A stretch of 64,000 nt of DNA from Lachnobacterium bovis DSM 14045 (GCF_900107245.1 NZ_FNPG01000004.1:124001-188000), one strand, 5' to 3'; counted from the stretch's first letter, positions 34,751 to 44,767 are shown. Program-made: numbers and translations. The notes: generated by a model not told the origin, from the sequence alone.

Positions 34751-34842
34751 ATAATATGGGTTAATCCCTACCTCCTAGCTGATTGTATATCATTATCCTG
34801 AAAATTTGTTCTATTAAATTTTAACATACAGCAGAAGGTGTA

Positions 34843-35583
34843 TCAAGAGCCATTGTCTTTCTGCCATCCCTCAACAGTAGAAGAGCAAAGTGCACTAAAC
34901 ATTTTCTTTTTGGCACCTGGATTGTCTTTATTTATTTGATTTAAAAGCTCTTTTACATATTCACGTTTAGAATGTCCATCCTTGGGACACCTATTCTTTT
35001 CAACCGGTAAATCATATTTGTTTTTAAATCCTTTAATTTCAGCTTCTGTAACGTATATTAATGGTCTAATTACAGAAATATCACAATTTGATAGATAAGT
35101 TACGGGTGGAAAACAGTAGTAATGTCCCTCAAAAATTTGTGACATTAATGTCGTTTCTACTACATCATCTTGATGGTGTGCATAAGCAACCTTGGTACAA
35201 TTTAATTCTTTGGCTTTTGAATTCAAAGCACCTTTTCTTAGTTTTGCACATAAAGAACATGATATATTTTCATCGCTAATGCCATTATTGTTTATTGCTA
35301 AAATTTTAGAAATTTCAGTTTCAACAATGTATAATGGGACATTTAACTGATTACATAAATCTTTAATCTTTTTTGTTTCAAAACCGTCATATCCAAGATT
35401 TATCATAATTGCTATCAAATTGAATTTATGAGTGTAAAATCTTCGTAATCCACTTAAAGCATACAATAATGCAAGAGAATCTTTTCCACCAGAAATTCCT
35501 ACTGCAATAGTGTCATTTTCATCAATCATATTGTAATCATCAATTGCTTTTCGTACTCGACTATATAATAGCTGTAATTTCAT
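34843..35583 (-). CDS. TtcA-like PP-loop tRNA 2-thiolation family protein
   Basis: 246 residues. The PP-loop ATP site SGGKDSLALLYAL, the Cys pair in CSLCAKLRKG and the downstream Cys in RCPKDGHSKR fit the TtcA/TilS superfamily with an Fe-S-type Cys set. YAHHQDDVVETTLM is the family's second motif. Homologues thiolate cytidine 32 of tRNA; many Firmicutes members are uncharacterised. The ATG at 35583 behind GAGGAAAAA was preferred over the TTG six codons upstream. Confidence 0.85.
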   Translation of the reverse strand: MKLQLLYSRVRKAIDDYNMIDENDTIAVGISGGKDSLALLYALSGLRRFYTHKFNLIAIMINLGYDGFETKKIKDLCNQLNVPLYIVETEISKILAINNNGISDENISCSLCAKLRKGALNSKAKELNCTKVAYAHHQDDVVETTLMSQIFEGHYYCFPPVTYLSNCDISVIRPLIYVTEAEIKGFKNKYDLPVEKNRCPKDGHSKREYVKELLNQINKDNPGAKKKMFSALCSSTVEGWQKDNGS

Positions 35584-35864
35584 ATTATTTTTTCCTCGCA
35601 AACCTAAAATTTAATATTATAAAAATAGTTTATTTGATATCATATACGATACAATAAAAAAAACAATATCGCAAATAGTAAGATTATTTTAAAATAATCA
35701 CTCAAAAAGTCATACATAAAAGCAAAAAATTTAAGTAGTTTATTAAATAAATAAATATTTATAAACTATGACTGAGCTGGAAATTATTAACTATCACCTA
35801 TCTTACATTATAGAATGAAAGAAGTAACTTTATTACTAATATCAGTATGTAATGTGTAAAAAGG

Positions 35865-35935
35865 AAACAATTGCCAAAATTGTCAAAAGTTTTCTCAGGA
35901 ATTGTTTGTTAATAATGTTTTTTTCGTGTTATAAT
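35865..35935 (+). promoter_or_regulatory. Promoter region of the pel operon
   Basis: TTGTTA (35906-35911), an 18-bp spacer and TATAAT (35930-35935), 35 bp before pelD. An 8-bp inverted repeat, AAACAATT (35865-35872) with AATTGTTT (35900-35907), overlaps the -35 box and could be an operator. The rest of the gap back to 35584 is AT-rich with nothing else recognised. Confidence 0.55.
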
Positions 35936-35970
35936 AGTATCGATTATGATTAAAGATAGGGGAACAACGC

Positions 35971-38088
35971 ATGGAAGCAATTCAAAATGATACATTGTTA
36001 GTTGGCAATGTGAGTTATTTAAACGCCGATGACATTAGAAACATGTTATTAGATAGACATGTTATTGTTTGTTCTGAAAGCGCTCCAACTAAAAAAAAGA
36101 AAGGAAACATCAAATGGTATTCTGTTGGAATTTTCAACAAAAAGTTTGAAAAAATTTTTAAATCACACGATTTTGCAAATGTTATTTATTTTTCAGATTA
36201 TTTATCATATTATTCTAAACCTGAAAATGAATTCGAACAGATTCACGAAGTTTTAGAATGCTGTCGTAAAAATAAAGTTGAAAATTTTGTTTACATCACA
36301 TCTCAAGAAGTATGTAAAGAACGTGAGACTTCAATCGCTAGAATGCAGAAATCAATTGAAGACTTATGCAACTATTACTCGGAAAACGAATTAATTAATA
36401 TTAAGTTGATTCGCTCTCCATATCTGGTACAACCTGAGAATAAAGCTGATTATTTGAACCAACTTTTTTCTAAAGCTGCAAAAAACAAAAAAGTTGAAAT
36501 AGAGAATAAAGCAGAAGATGTACCAAATTTTATTGATGTTAGAGATTTAGCAACATTTGTATATCGATTATTTGATAACTTGCAAGACTCTCAAGAAATT
36601 TCAATATTTAATCTAAGACCATATCAAAACCAATCTTACAAAGATTTAAAGGTTAGAATGTTAGATTATTTTCCAGATACAGCAATTGATTTTGTTGAAA
36701 AAACAGGTGGTGACAAATTACAACTTGGTGATGATAACGCTAAGAAGGAATATAGTTGGCAAGCAAAATATGGTTTAATACGCAATTTTGATTTGTACTA
36801 TAATGAATGGAACAATTCAAAGCAGAAAAAACAGAATATTTTCAGTAAACTTGCCGATAAACTTCAATCTGAAAGTCCACTTGTTTCACTCTCTGAAGTA
36901 GTGGTAGGTGCTTTATTTGTTGAATTATTAAACAAATTATATGAAGTATCTGTTCAATTTAAATATATTGATTTTAGATTGTTATTTGTAATTATAATAG
37001 CTACAATTTATGGTACAAAGCTTGGTTTTATTGCTGCTTTGATCGAAATTGTTTCGTTAGGATATGCATTTACATGCACAGGTGCTAAATGGGAATTATT
37101 ATTATATGAGCCAAAAAACTGGTTACCATTTTTATTTTTCATAATTGCTGCCGGTGTATGCGGTTATGTTAAACAAAAAAATGATGATGACTCTCAATTT
37201 TCAGGCGAAAGAATTAAAAGTTTAAAAGAACGTAATGATTTCCTTGAAGAGTTATACAACGAAGCAATGCAATATAAAAACGAGTATAAACAAGAGTTAA
37301 TAGAAAGCCGTGATGGTTTCGGTAGAATCTTTGATGTTGTAAAAAGATTAAGTAACACTGTACCAGCTCGTATTTATGCTGAATCAATTCCTGTAATTGA
37401 AGATATCCTTGATACAAAAAGTATTGCAATCTTTTCAATTCAAGATCCAAAGGCTAGATTTGGTCGTTTAGAAGTTGCATCTCAGGGAATCAGAAACAAA
37501 GTTTCAAAATCAATTGAATTATCAAACTATAAGTCAATTATAGAAGAAATTGATAAGTCTGAAATTTGGGTTAATAAAAAGTTAGAAGAAGGATATCCTT
37601 TATATATGACAGGTATCAAAGAAAATGGACAATATGTAATGCTTATTGCTGTTTACCAGACATCATATGTTCATATGAGTTCATACTATGCTAACTTAAT
37701 TAGAATTTTACGTGGCTTATTAGAAAACTTCCTAGTTAAAGCTTGGGAATATCAAAAAGCTTATGAAAATGAAATCTATATTGATGGAACATCAATTGTA
37801 ACAACTAAATATTTTATTGAACAGTTACAAATTCAAAGAGATATGGCAGATAGACATCTAACACACTTTAGATTGATTAAAGTACTAAGAAATGGAATGG
37901 ATATTGAACAGATAAATGCCATTTTACAGACAAGTACAAGAAGTAATGATATTATCGGTCTAGGAGCTGACAAAAACATTTATATTTTAGCAGCACAGGT
38001 TGATCATAATACAATCTCATATGTGCTAGATAGACTTGCAAAAGTAGGGTTAGAGTGTAAAGTAGTTAGTGAGATAGGAGAAGAATAG
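35971..38088 (+). CDS. pelD: PelD-like c-di-GMP receptor fused to an N-terminal SDR/epimerase-like domain
   Basis: 705 residues. Residues 1-270: a Rossmann/SDR-like domain (TLLVGNVSYLNADDIRNMLL; FVYITSQEVCKERE; IDVRDLATFVYRLF), without a clear Gly-rich NAD loop or YxxxK dyad. Residues 300-405: four TM helices. A coiled coil (410-445) leads to a GAF domain (about 450-590) and a degenerate GGDEF domain. There the active site reads GADKN (665-669) but the inhibitory I-site R657-S-N-D660 is kept, as in PelD, which binds c-di-GMP to switch on Pel export and synthesis. First gene of the Pel operon. Confidence 0.88.
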   Translation: MEAIQNDTLLVGNVSYLNADDIRNMLLDRHVIVCSESAPTKKKKGNIKWYSVGIFNKKFEKIFKSHDFANVIYFSDYLSYYSKPENEFEQIHEVLECCRKNKVENFVYITSQEVCKERETSIARMQKSIEDLCNYYSENELINIKLIRSPYLVQPENKADYLNQLFSKAAKNKKVEIENKAEDVPNFIDVRDLATFVYRLFDNLQDSQEISIFNLRPYQNQSYKDLKVRMLDYFPDTAIDFVEKTGGDKLQLGDDNAKKEYSWQAKYGLIRNFDLYYNEWNNSKQKKQNIFSKLADKLQSESPLVSLSEVVVGALFVELLNKLYEVSVQFKYIDFRLLFVIIIATIYGTKLGFIAALIEIVSLGYAFTCTGAKWELLLYEPKNWLPFLFFIIAAGVCGYVKQKNDDDSQFSGERIKSLKERNDFLEELYNEAMQYKNEYKQELIESRDGFGRIFDVVKRLSNTVPARIYAESIPVIEDILDTKSIAIFSIQDPKARFGRLEVASQGIRNKVSKSIELSNYKSIIEEIDKSEIWVNKKLEEGYPLYMTGIKENGQYVMLIAVYQTSYVHMSSYYANLIRILRGLLENFLVKAWEYQKAYENEIYIDGTSIVTTKYFIEQLQIQRDMADRHLTHFRLIKVLRNGMDIEQINAILQTSTRSNDIIGLGADKNIYILAAQVDHNTISYVLDRLAKVGLECKVVSEIGEE

Positions 38089-38090
38089 TA

Positions 38091-39014
38091 ATGGGAGCAG
38101 TAGTTCTTTTATCGGTGCATTTATTGTTTGTACTATTATTCTTTGTTTTAAGTTATAAGGATATAGTTGTGAATAGCAGATTAATGTTGGCTTTAGTTAT
38201 ATTTATACCTGTTGTGGGAGCTATTACATTTATAGCAATTGATTATCTTTTAGTTCAAGTACATTTAAAAGGTAATATAAAATTTTCTCTATCAGGTAAA
38301 AATATAAAAGAAAATGAAGCGATGAGCAAAGATAACAGTGTTTCAGAATATAGTTCTTTGAGAAACGCTGGTTTGTCAAATGATGATGCTGTTCCATTAG
38401 AAGATGCATTGATTATGGAGGATAGAAAACTACGTCGAAGCGTTATGCTTGACGTACTAATGGATGATTCTAAAAATCATTCACATTCAGCAATAATTAA
38501 TAAGGCAAGATTAAATGATGATGTTGAAGTTGTACATTATGCTACAGCTGCAACAATTGAAATAACAACAGATTACGAAAATAAACTTGCTGAATTAGAC
38601 AAAAAATATAAAGAAGCCACAGATGATAAGAGAAAGATCGTTTTAGATGAATATATCAATGTTATTGAAACATATATAAATACTGGTATTTTACAAGGTA
38701 GAATGCTACGAATTCATCAGGCAACATATTTTCAATTACTTGCAGAAAGAATTAATTATTTAAATGATATTGATGATTATGAAAAACTTGCAAATAATTA
38801 TATAAAAATGAAACAGTATGACTTAGCTGAAGGTGTCATTTCAGACATGGCAGAATTATGGCCTAATTCAGAACACACTTGGTTAACTCAAATTCGTTTA
38901 TTTAGTACATTAAAACGTGGAAAAGATTTACACGAATTAATTACAAGAATTAAAAAAGGTAGTTTTTATAAATCAAGAAAATTACAAGAAGTAATAGACT
39001 TTTGGGATTATTAA
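38091..39014 (+). CDS. pelE: PelE-like membrane/TPR protein
   Basis: 307 residues. Two N-terminal TM helices (about 4-22 and 30-50), a linker, and a helical TPR-like C-terminus (EKLANNYIKMKQYDLAEGVI; DMAELWPNSEHTWLTQIRLF). Length, layout and position directly after pelD (2-bp gap) fit PelE, which partners PelD and PelG in the membrane complex. Sequence similarity within this family is low, so position carries much of the call. Confidence 0.78.
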   Translation: MGAVVLLSVHLLFVLLFFVLSYKDIVVNSRLMLALVIFIPVVGAITFIAIDYLLVQVHLKGNIKFSLSGKNIKENEAMSKDNSVSEYSSLRNAGLSNDDAVPLEDALIMEDRKLRRSVMLDVLMDDSKNHSHSAIINKARLNDDVEVVHYATAATIEITTDYENKLAELDKKYKEATDDKRKIVLDEYINVIETYINTGILQGRMLRIHQATYFQLLAERINYLNDIDDYEKLANNYIKMKQYDLAEGVISDMAELWPNSEHTWLTQIRLFSTLKRGKDLHELITRIKKGSFYKSRKLQEVIDFWDY

Positions 39015-39101
39015 TTACAGAACATTTAAAGTTTTATATGATTTGTAATTCTAGAAAGTTTAAAAATTAATATATAGGTTAAAAATTTGAAGGGGATCTT
39101 C

Positions 39102-40910
39102 ATGAAAAAGACAAGATTTTATGATGTAATAAAAGTTTTTATTGGTTTTATACTAATATTTTCATTGTTACTTGTTGAAAGAAATGGTATTTTATACAAG
39201 TCTCATGAAAATACAGAACCATTACTAAAAGTTACTAATGTAAGAAATAAAATCGCAACTGGTGAAAAAAGTTGTGTATTAATTACAGATACATCTGATA
39301 AGAATGCTTCTAACTCACTCATACAGTTTAAGCAAATTCTTACCGATATGCGTGTTCCATATGAGCTTTATGATGTGGCATCAAAGACAAATTTAGATAT
39401 GTCACATTATAAGACAGCTTTTATAGGTATTCAAAACTATGATTCGATAGAAGATAAGTTACCTATGATGTGGGATTGGATTAAAAAAGGAGGACGTCTG
39501 TTACAAGCTCTTCCAGTGTATAATACCAATGTATTTAGAGATAATGCTCAAAATTTAGGTGTAAAAGATGCTAAAAAAGGTTTCTTTTGCTTAGAAGACT
39601 TTAGATCAAAAGATGGATTTATGTTAGGATCACAAAAAACATACCCAATCGTAGATCCATATGAGTCATCAATGAATGTATCAGTTCAAGATGATATAAA
39701 AGTTTATGCAACAAATGGCGATGAAAGTTTACCTGTGATATGGACGAAGAAATTAGGTGAAGGTAAAGTTGTTGTATGTAACTTTGGTTATGTAACAAAA
39801 GCATATAGAGGTATCTTTGCTTCTGCATATTCGTTACTTGAAGATGTATGTGCTTATCCAGTTATTAATGGTTCATCATATTATCTCGACGATTTTCCAT
39901 CACCAACACCTCTTGGAGATGGTAAATATTTAAAAAGAGATTATAAAATGGATATTGCAACATTCTATTCAAGTAGATGGTGGCCTGATTTGTTAAAATT
40001 TGGTGATAAATATGGTAATAAATATACCGGTTTAATTATTGAATCTTATAATGATCAAACCAAAGGAAAATTACCAAATAATAAAGATACATCATCATAT
40101 GAATATTTTGGTAATATGTTATTAAAACAGGGTGGAGAAATCGGTATTCACGGATATAACCATCAACCTTTATGTTTGCAATCATATACATATAAAGTTG
40201 AAAAATACCATAAGTGGAATAGTTACAAAGAAATGAAATACTCCATTAATAAAGTTAAGAAATTTACTAAAAAGCTCTTCCCAGAGTCAGCATGTAGCGT
40301 ATATGTTCCACCATCAAATGTTTTGTCTCAAGATGGTAGAAGACTGCTAGGCGAAGATAAAAATATACAAGTAATTGCGAGTACATATTTCCCAGGTGGA
40401 GATGTTTATGAACAGGAGTTTGAAGTTGCTAAAGATGGTGTTATTGAAACACCTAGAATTATCTCAAGTTGTATCTTAGATGATCATATGAGATTTTCTG
40501 CATTTTCAGAAATTAATTTCCATTATGTAAACTCTCACTTTATGCATCCAGATGATCTTCTTGATGTTGATAGAGGTGCAGCAATGGGTTGGAAAACATT
40601 AAAAGGTAGATTTGACAATTATATGTCATGGCTAAAAACTTCCGCTCCAACACTTAGAAACTTAACTGGAACAGAGATGGGTGGCGCAGTACAAAGATTT
40701 TGTAACATTTCTGTTGAAAAAAATATTACAAAAGAACAAGTTGAATTTGATTTTACAGGATTCAAAGATGAAGCATATTGTTTTGTAAGAATTAATGATG
40801 GTGATGTTTCAAGTATTAAAGGTGCTAAATTAGAAAAATTAACAGGCAACCTTTATCTTATGAAAGTTAAGAACAAAAAAGTTACTATGAAACGAACGGG
40901 GGTAATTTAA
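39102..40910 (+). CDS. pelA: PelA-like polysaccharide deacetylase (DUF2194)
   Basis: 602 residues. One N-terminal anchor helix (about 8-26), an extracellular Rossmann-like region (SCVLITDTSDKNASNSLIQF), then a deacetylase domain with the metal-type motif GEIGIHGYNHQPL (His-x3-His) and HSHFMHPDDLLDVD. This is the DUF2194 type that replaces PelA in many Gram-positive Pel operons; it lacks the PelA hydrolase domain. It should deacetylate the GalNAc/GlcNAc-type Pel chain outside the membrane. The ATG behind GAAGGGG at 39102 was preferred over the upstream TTG. Confidence 0.82.
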   Translation: MKKTRFYDVIKVFIGFILIFSLLLVERNGILYKSHENTEPLLKVTNVRNKIATGEKSCVLITDTSDKNASNSLIQFKQILTDMRVPYELYDVASKTNLDMSHYKTAFIGIQNYDSIEDKLPMMWDWIKKGGRLLQALPVYNTNVFRDNAQNLGVKDAKKGFFCLEDFRSKDGFMLGSQKTYPIVDPYESSMNVSVQDDIKVYATNGDESLPVIWTKKLGEGKVVVCNFGYVTKAYRGIFASAYSLLEDVCAYPVINGSSYYLDDFPSPTPLGDGKYLKRDYKMDIATFYSSRWWPDLLKFGDKYGNKYTGLIIESYNDQTKGKLPNNKDTSSYEYFGNMLLKQGGEIGIHGYNHQPLCLQSYTYKVEKYHKWNSYKEMKYSINKVKKFTKKLFPESACSVYVPPSNVLSQDGRRLLGEDKNIQVIASTYFPGGDVYEQEFEVAKDGVIETPRIISSCILDDHMRFSAFSEINFHYVNSHFMHPDDLLDVDRGAAMGWKTLKGRFDNYMSWLKTSAPTLRNLTGTEMGGAVQRFCNISVEKNITKEQVEFDFTGFKDEAYCFVRINDGDVSSIKGAKLEKLTGNLYLMKVKNKKVTMKRTGVI

Positions 40911-42314
40911 ATGAGAGTATGTTTAATACTAGAAGGTAGTTATCCATACACTAATGGTGGTGTATCATCATGGATGAACCAATATATTAAAGCCATGCCT
41001 GACATCGAGTTTGTTTTATGGGTTATTGCAGATAAAGCAGAAAAAAAAGGAAAATATAAATATGAATTAGCTCCAAATGTTGTTGAAGTTAATGAAGTAT
41101 TTTTAGATGATGCTTTAAAAATGAAAGCAGGGAAGGAAGTAAAATATAATTTTACTCCTTCTCAAAGAGAAGCTTTAGCTAATCTAATGGAATGTAATTC
41201 AACCTCATGGGAAGATTTATGTTATCTTTTCCAAGATTTAAGAATTAATCCAAGTGAGTTTTTAATGAGTGAAGATTTCTTAAGTATTTTAACAGAGTTA
41301 TGCGAAAAGAATTATCCAAACGCTGCTTTTGCAGATACATTCCATACAATCAGATCAATGATGATACCGATTTTCTATTTGTTAGGAAGAGAAGTTCCTA
41401 AAGCTGATATATATCATACAATTTGTACTGGTTACGGCGGATTGCTTGGTGTTTTAGGACATTACAAATATAAGAAACCTTTGATTTTATCTGAGCATGG
41501 AATCTATTCTCGAGAAAGAGAAGAAGAGATAATTCGTGCTAAATGGGTTCAACCAGCTTTCAAGAAACAGTGGATTAAGTTTTTCTACATGCTTTCAGAT
41601 GCTGTATATAAACGTGCAAAATATGTAACAAGTTTATTTACAAATGCTCGTATAGCTCAAATAGAATTAGGTGCTGATCCTGATAAATGTATTGTTATTT
41701 CAAATGGTATTCATTATGATAGATTTAAAGATATTCCATTAAAAAAAGAGAATGGAATTATTGATATTGGTGCTGTTATTAGAATGGCACAAATTAAAGA
41801 TGTTAAAACAATGATTTATTCATTTGCAGAATTAACTCATATGATGCAAAATGTCAGATTACATATTCTAGGTGGAGTAGATGAAGAAGACTACAATATT
41901 GAATGTCATGAATTAGTTAAACATCTAGGTTTAAAAGAGGGAGAAAATATTCTTTTCCCTGGCCAGGTTAATGTCGTTGAATATATGGAGCAACTTGATT
42001 TTACTATTTTAACAAGTATTTCAGAAGGTCAACCATTATCTGTTTTAGAATCAATGGCTGCTAGACGTCCATGTGTTACTACAGAAGTAGGATGTTGTCG
42101 TGAACTATTAGAGGGCGCACCAGGAGATGATTTAGGTATTGTTGGATTTTGTGTTCCACCAATGCATAGAGAAGCTCTAGCAAATGAAATGTATAAAATG
42201 TGTCAAAATAGAAAAATGAGACTCGAGATGGGAGAAATAGGTCAACGACGTGTTGATTTATACTACCGACATCCAGAAATGATAGAGAAGTATAAAAAAC
42301 TATATTATAATTAA
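40911..42314 (+). CDS. pelF: PelF glycosyltransferase (GT4)
   Basis: 467 residues, cytosolic GT-B fold. The start MRVCLILEGSYPYTNGGVSS is the PelF signature. Donor-site motifs follow: ISNGIHYDRF, AVIRMAQIKDVKTM and LTSISEGQPLSVLESMAARR. PelF polymerises UDP-activated N-acetylhexosamine for the Pel chain. The ATG abuts the pelA stop codon (TAAATG), which suggests translational coupling. Confidence 0.95.
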   Translation: MRVCLILEGSYPYTNGGVSSWMNQYIKAMPDIEFVLWVIADKAEKKGKYKYELAPNVVEVNEVFLDDALKMKAGKEVKYNFTPSQREALANLMECNSTSWEDLCYLFQDLRINPSEFLMSEDFLSILTELCEKNYPNAAFADTFHTIRSMMIPIFYLLGREVPKADIYHTICTGYGGLLGVLGHYKYKKPLILSEHGIYSREREEEIIRAKWVQPAFKKQWIKFFYMLSDAVYKRAKYVTSLFTNARIAQIELGADPDKCIVISNGIHYDRFKDIPLKKENGIIDIGAVIRMAQIKDVKTMIYSFAELTHMMQNVRLHILGGVDEEDYNIECHELVKHLGLKEGENILFPGQVNVVEYMEQLDFTILTSISEGQPLSVLESMAARRPCVTTEVGCCRELLEGAPGDDLGIVGFCVPPMHREALANEMYKMCQNRKMRLEMGEIGQRRVDLYYRHPEMIEKYKKLYYN

Positions 42315-42329
42315 AAAGGAGTAACACAA

Positions 42330-44012
42330 GTGGCTGGAATAGGCTTTGAATTAAAAAAATTATTTGAAAAAAAAGGTGTGCTTTCTAAAATGAAAGCATA
42401 TGGATATACAGGTATCATCACCACAGGTCCAATGCTTTTAGGTTTTGCCTTCTTGCTAGGAATAAACTGGGTTGGCGAATGGTATAAACTTGATACACAT
42501 TCAAGAGATTTGTTTGTAAGTATGGTAACATATTCATTATTTGCCTCATTAGTTTTTACTAGTCTTTTTTCAATGGTAATAACTAGATATGTTGCTGATG
42601 TCGAATATGTTGACAAAAATTCTTCAGAAAAGGCTCAATTAAAACAACATCGTATGATTTTACCATCATTTGATGGAATACTATTTGTTATGCTTCCAAT
42701 TGGTGGAATTTTATATGCAATCTTTTTATATTTTGCAGGTATTTCTTTAGTAGATGCTGTTCTAAATTTCATTATTTTTGAAGAACTACTTGTCGTATGG
42801 ACACAAATGACATATTTAACAGCTGTAAATCACTATAAAGAGATTATGCTTACTTATGTAGTAGCAATTCTATTGGCATTTATAATTGCTGTTTTATTAA
42901 GTGCGTTTGCAGGTGTTTCATTAACATCATTATTAATAAGCGTTTGTTCTGGATATGGAATAATGGTTTTGGGAAATTTATGGGCTTTATATGACTTTTT
43001 CCCTGCAAATATTGAAAAAAACTGTATAGAACATTATGATTATTACAACTTACAAAAAAATAAATCAACAAGAAAGAAAAAAGACAAGAAGGAAATTTTA
43101 CTATCTTATAGACACGAAGACCAAGGAGCTTTTGAGTACTTAAAATGGTTTGATGAATATAAAAGCTTAGTAACCATTGGTTTTTTCTCAACCGTAGGTT
43201 TATTTGCACATTTAATAATAGCTTGGTTTGGTCCAATAGGAATTCATGTACAAGGACTATATTATGCAGCACCTCAGCATGACGTTCCAGCATTATTTGC
43301 ATTTTTGACAATTATAATAACAACAATTAACTTTGTAACATCTGTTGAAGTTAATTTTTATCCAAAATATGCTAAATATTATCAACTTTTTAATGGACAA
43401 GGATCAATTAAAGAAATCGAACAAGCTGAAAAAGAAATGCTAACTGTTCTTGAGAGAGAAATAGGATATACTTCAAAAAGGCAATTGTATTTTACAGCGG
43501 TTATGATTTCCGTTGGATTAATTATATTAACTCAACCATGGACACAACTTGGTTTTACAGCTCTTATGGGCGGTTATTTTAGAACCTTATGTGTTGCGTA
43601 TGGTATTTATGCAATTGGAAATATCCTAATGCTTATGCTTTTATACTTTACTGATTATAAAAGTGCAGCATTTGCTACTGTAGTATTTGCTGTTATTTCA
43701 GTTGTAGGTAGTGTATTATCAAATATTTTCTTAGATACTAAGTTTTATGGAATAGGTTTTGCTGTAGCATCGATTTTCTATTTTGCAATTTGTCTATATA
43801 AATTAATCAAATTTACAAATAGATTATCATACCATATATTAAGTAAACAACCATTACTAAGAGAAGAAAAAATTGGATTTTTCACAAAAGCTTCTGCTTT
43901 TTTAAATCATACAACAAAGGAAATAGATTACAAATTACACTTTGCTTTTAACAGAAGAAAAATCAAGAAGTATGCAGAGAGCAAATCACAATATGATAAA
44001 ATAAACAAATAA
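42330..44012 (+). CDS. pelG: PelG exopolysaccharide transporter
   Basis: 560 residues with 12 or more TM helices, MOP-flippase-like. The N-terminus MAGIGFELKKLFEKKGVLSK is the PelG hallmark. It carries the growing chain across the membrane together with PelD/PelE/PelF. The start is GTG behind AAAAAGGAG. A short terminator follows at 44042-44072. PelB and PelC are absent, as expected without an outer membrane. Confidence 0.95.
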   Translation: MAGIGFELKKLFEKKGVLSKMKAYGYTGIITTGPMLLGFAFLLGINWVGEWYKLDTHSRDLFVSMVTYSLFASLVFTSLFSMVITRYVADVEYVDKNSSEKAQLKQHRMILPSFDGILFVMLPIGGILYAIFLYFAGISLVDAVLNFIIFEELLVVWTQMTYLTAVNHYKEIMLTYVVAILLAFIIAVLLSAFAGVSLTSLLISVCSGYGIMVLGNLWALYDFFPANIEKNCIEHYDYYNLQKNKSTRKKKDKKEILLSYRHEDQGAFEYLKWFDEYKSLVTIGFFSTVGLFAHLIIAWFGPIGIHVQGLYYAAPQHDVPALFAFLTIIITTINFVTSVEVNFYPKYAKYYQLFNGQGSIKEIEQAEKEMLTVLEREIGYTSKRQLYFTAVMISVGLIILTQPWTQLGFTALMGGYFRTLCVAYGIYAIGNILMLMLLYFTDYKSAAFATVVFAVISVVGSVLSNIFLDTKFYGIGFAVASIFYFAICLYKLIKFTNRLSYHILSKQPLLREEKIGFFTKASAFLNHTTKEIDYKLHFAFNRRKIKKYAESKSQYDKINK

Positions 44013-44041
44013 ATACATATAATTAAACAACAAATGATTAT

Positions 44042-44072
44042 AAAGGTCCCAAATATAATTTTGGGACTTTTG
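44042..44072 (+). terminator. Terminator ending the pel operon
   Basis: AAAGGTCCCAAA pairs with TTTGGGACTTT around a 6-nt loop, then TTTTG. Confidence 0.85.
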
Positions 44073-44163
44073 TATTATATTCATTAGTATTAATGAATCA
44101 TAATAAAATAATAGTCTTAAACTAATAAGCTATAGAAAAATATAAAAATGGAGAAAAATACAA

Positions 44164-44622
44164 ATGAAATTTTTGATACAAAGAGTAACTCATGCAAAAT
44201 GTACAGTAAATGGAGAAGTAACTGGGGAGATAAATAACGGTTTATTAGTTTTTATTGGCATTGGTAGAGGAGACACAACTAAAATAGCCGATAAAATGAT
44301 ATCTAAACTAATCAATATGCGAATTTTTGAAGATGAAAACGAAAAAATCAATCTTCCGTTAGAAAATGTAAATGGAGAATTATTACTAATTTCACAATTT
44401 ACGTTGTATGCTGATTGCAAAAAAGGTAATAGACCATCATTTATTGAAAGCGAAGCTCCACAAAAAGCCGAAATGATGTATGAATATATAATTAACCAAT
44501 GCAATCAAAACAATAAAGTCAAAAAAGTAGCAACTGGTATTTTTGGAGCAGATATGAAGATTTCTTTAGAAAATGATGGTCCGTTTACAATAATACTAGA
44601 TTCTAACAATTTATCAATATAA
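44164..44622 (+). CDS. dtd: D-aminoacyl-tRNA deacylase
   Basis: 152 residues, normal length. DTD motifs: MKFLIQRVTHAKCTVNGE at the N-terminus, LLISQFTLYADCKKGNRPSF (SQ-type active-site motif) and a terminal NDGPFTIILDS (GP motif). It frees tRNA of mischarged D-amino acids in the cytoplasm. The stop codon lies within the first unit of an 18-bp tandem repeat. Confidence 0.95.
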   Translation: MKFLIQRVTHAKCTVNGEVTGEINNGLLVFIGIGRGDTTKIADKMISKLINMRIFEDENEKINLPLENVNGELLLISQFTLYADCKKGNRPSFIESEAPQKAEMMYEYIINQCNQNNKVKKVATGIFGADMKISLENDGPFTIILDSNNLSI

Positions 44623-44668
44623 ATAATTATATCAATATAAATAATCATATCAATATAAATAATTATAT
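44615..44668 (+). repeat. Three tandem 18-bp repeats overlapping the dtd stop
   Basis: The unit CAATATAAATAATTATAT occurs three times in a row, the middle unit with one T-to-C change. The first unit contains the dtd stop codon. Confidence 0.9.
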
Positions 44669-44767
44669 GTATTTTTTATATTATAATATAAAATATGTTA
44701 TAATATAATCAGATAGAGAATTGTACTATTTATTGTGTTTAAAATACGTTTTATGGAGGTATTATAA

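Noticed and set aside
34801-34822. Definite dif site
   Set aside because: Arm spacing does not match known dif architecture; kept only as a low-scoring finding.
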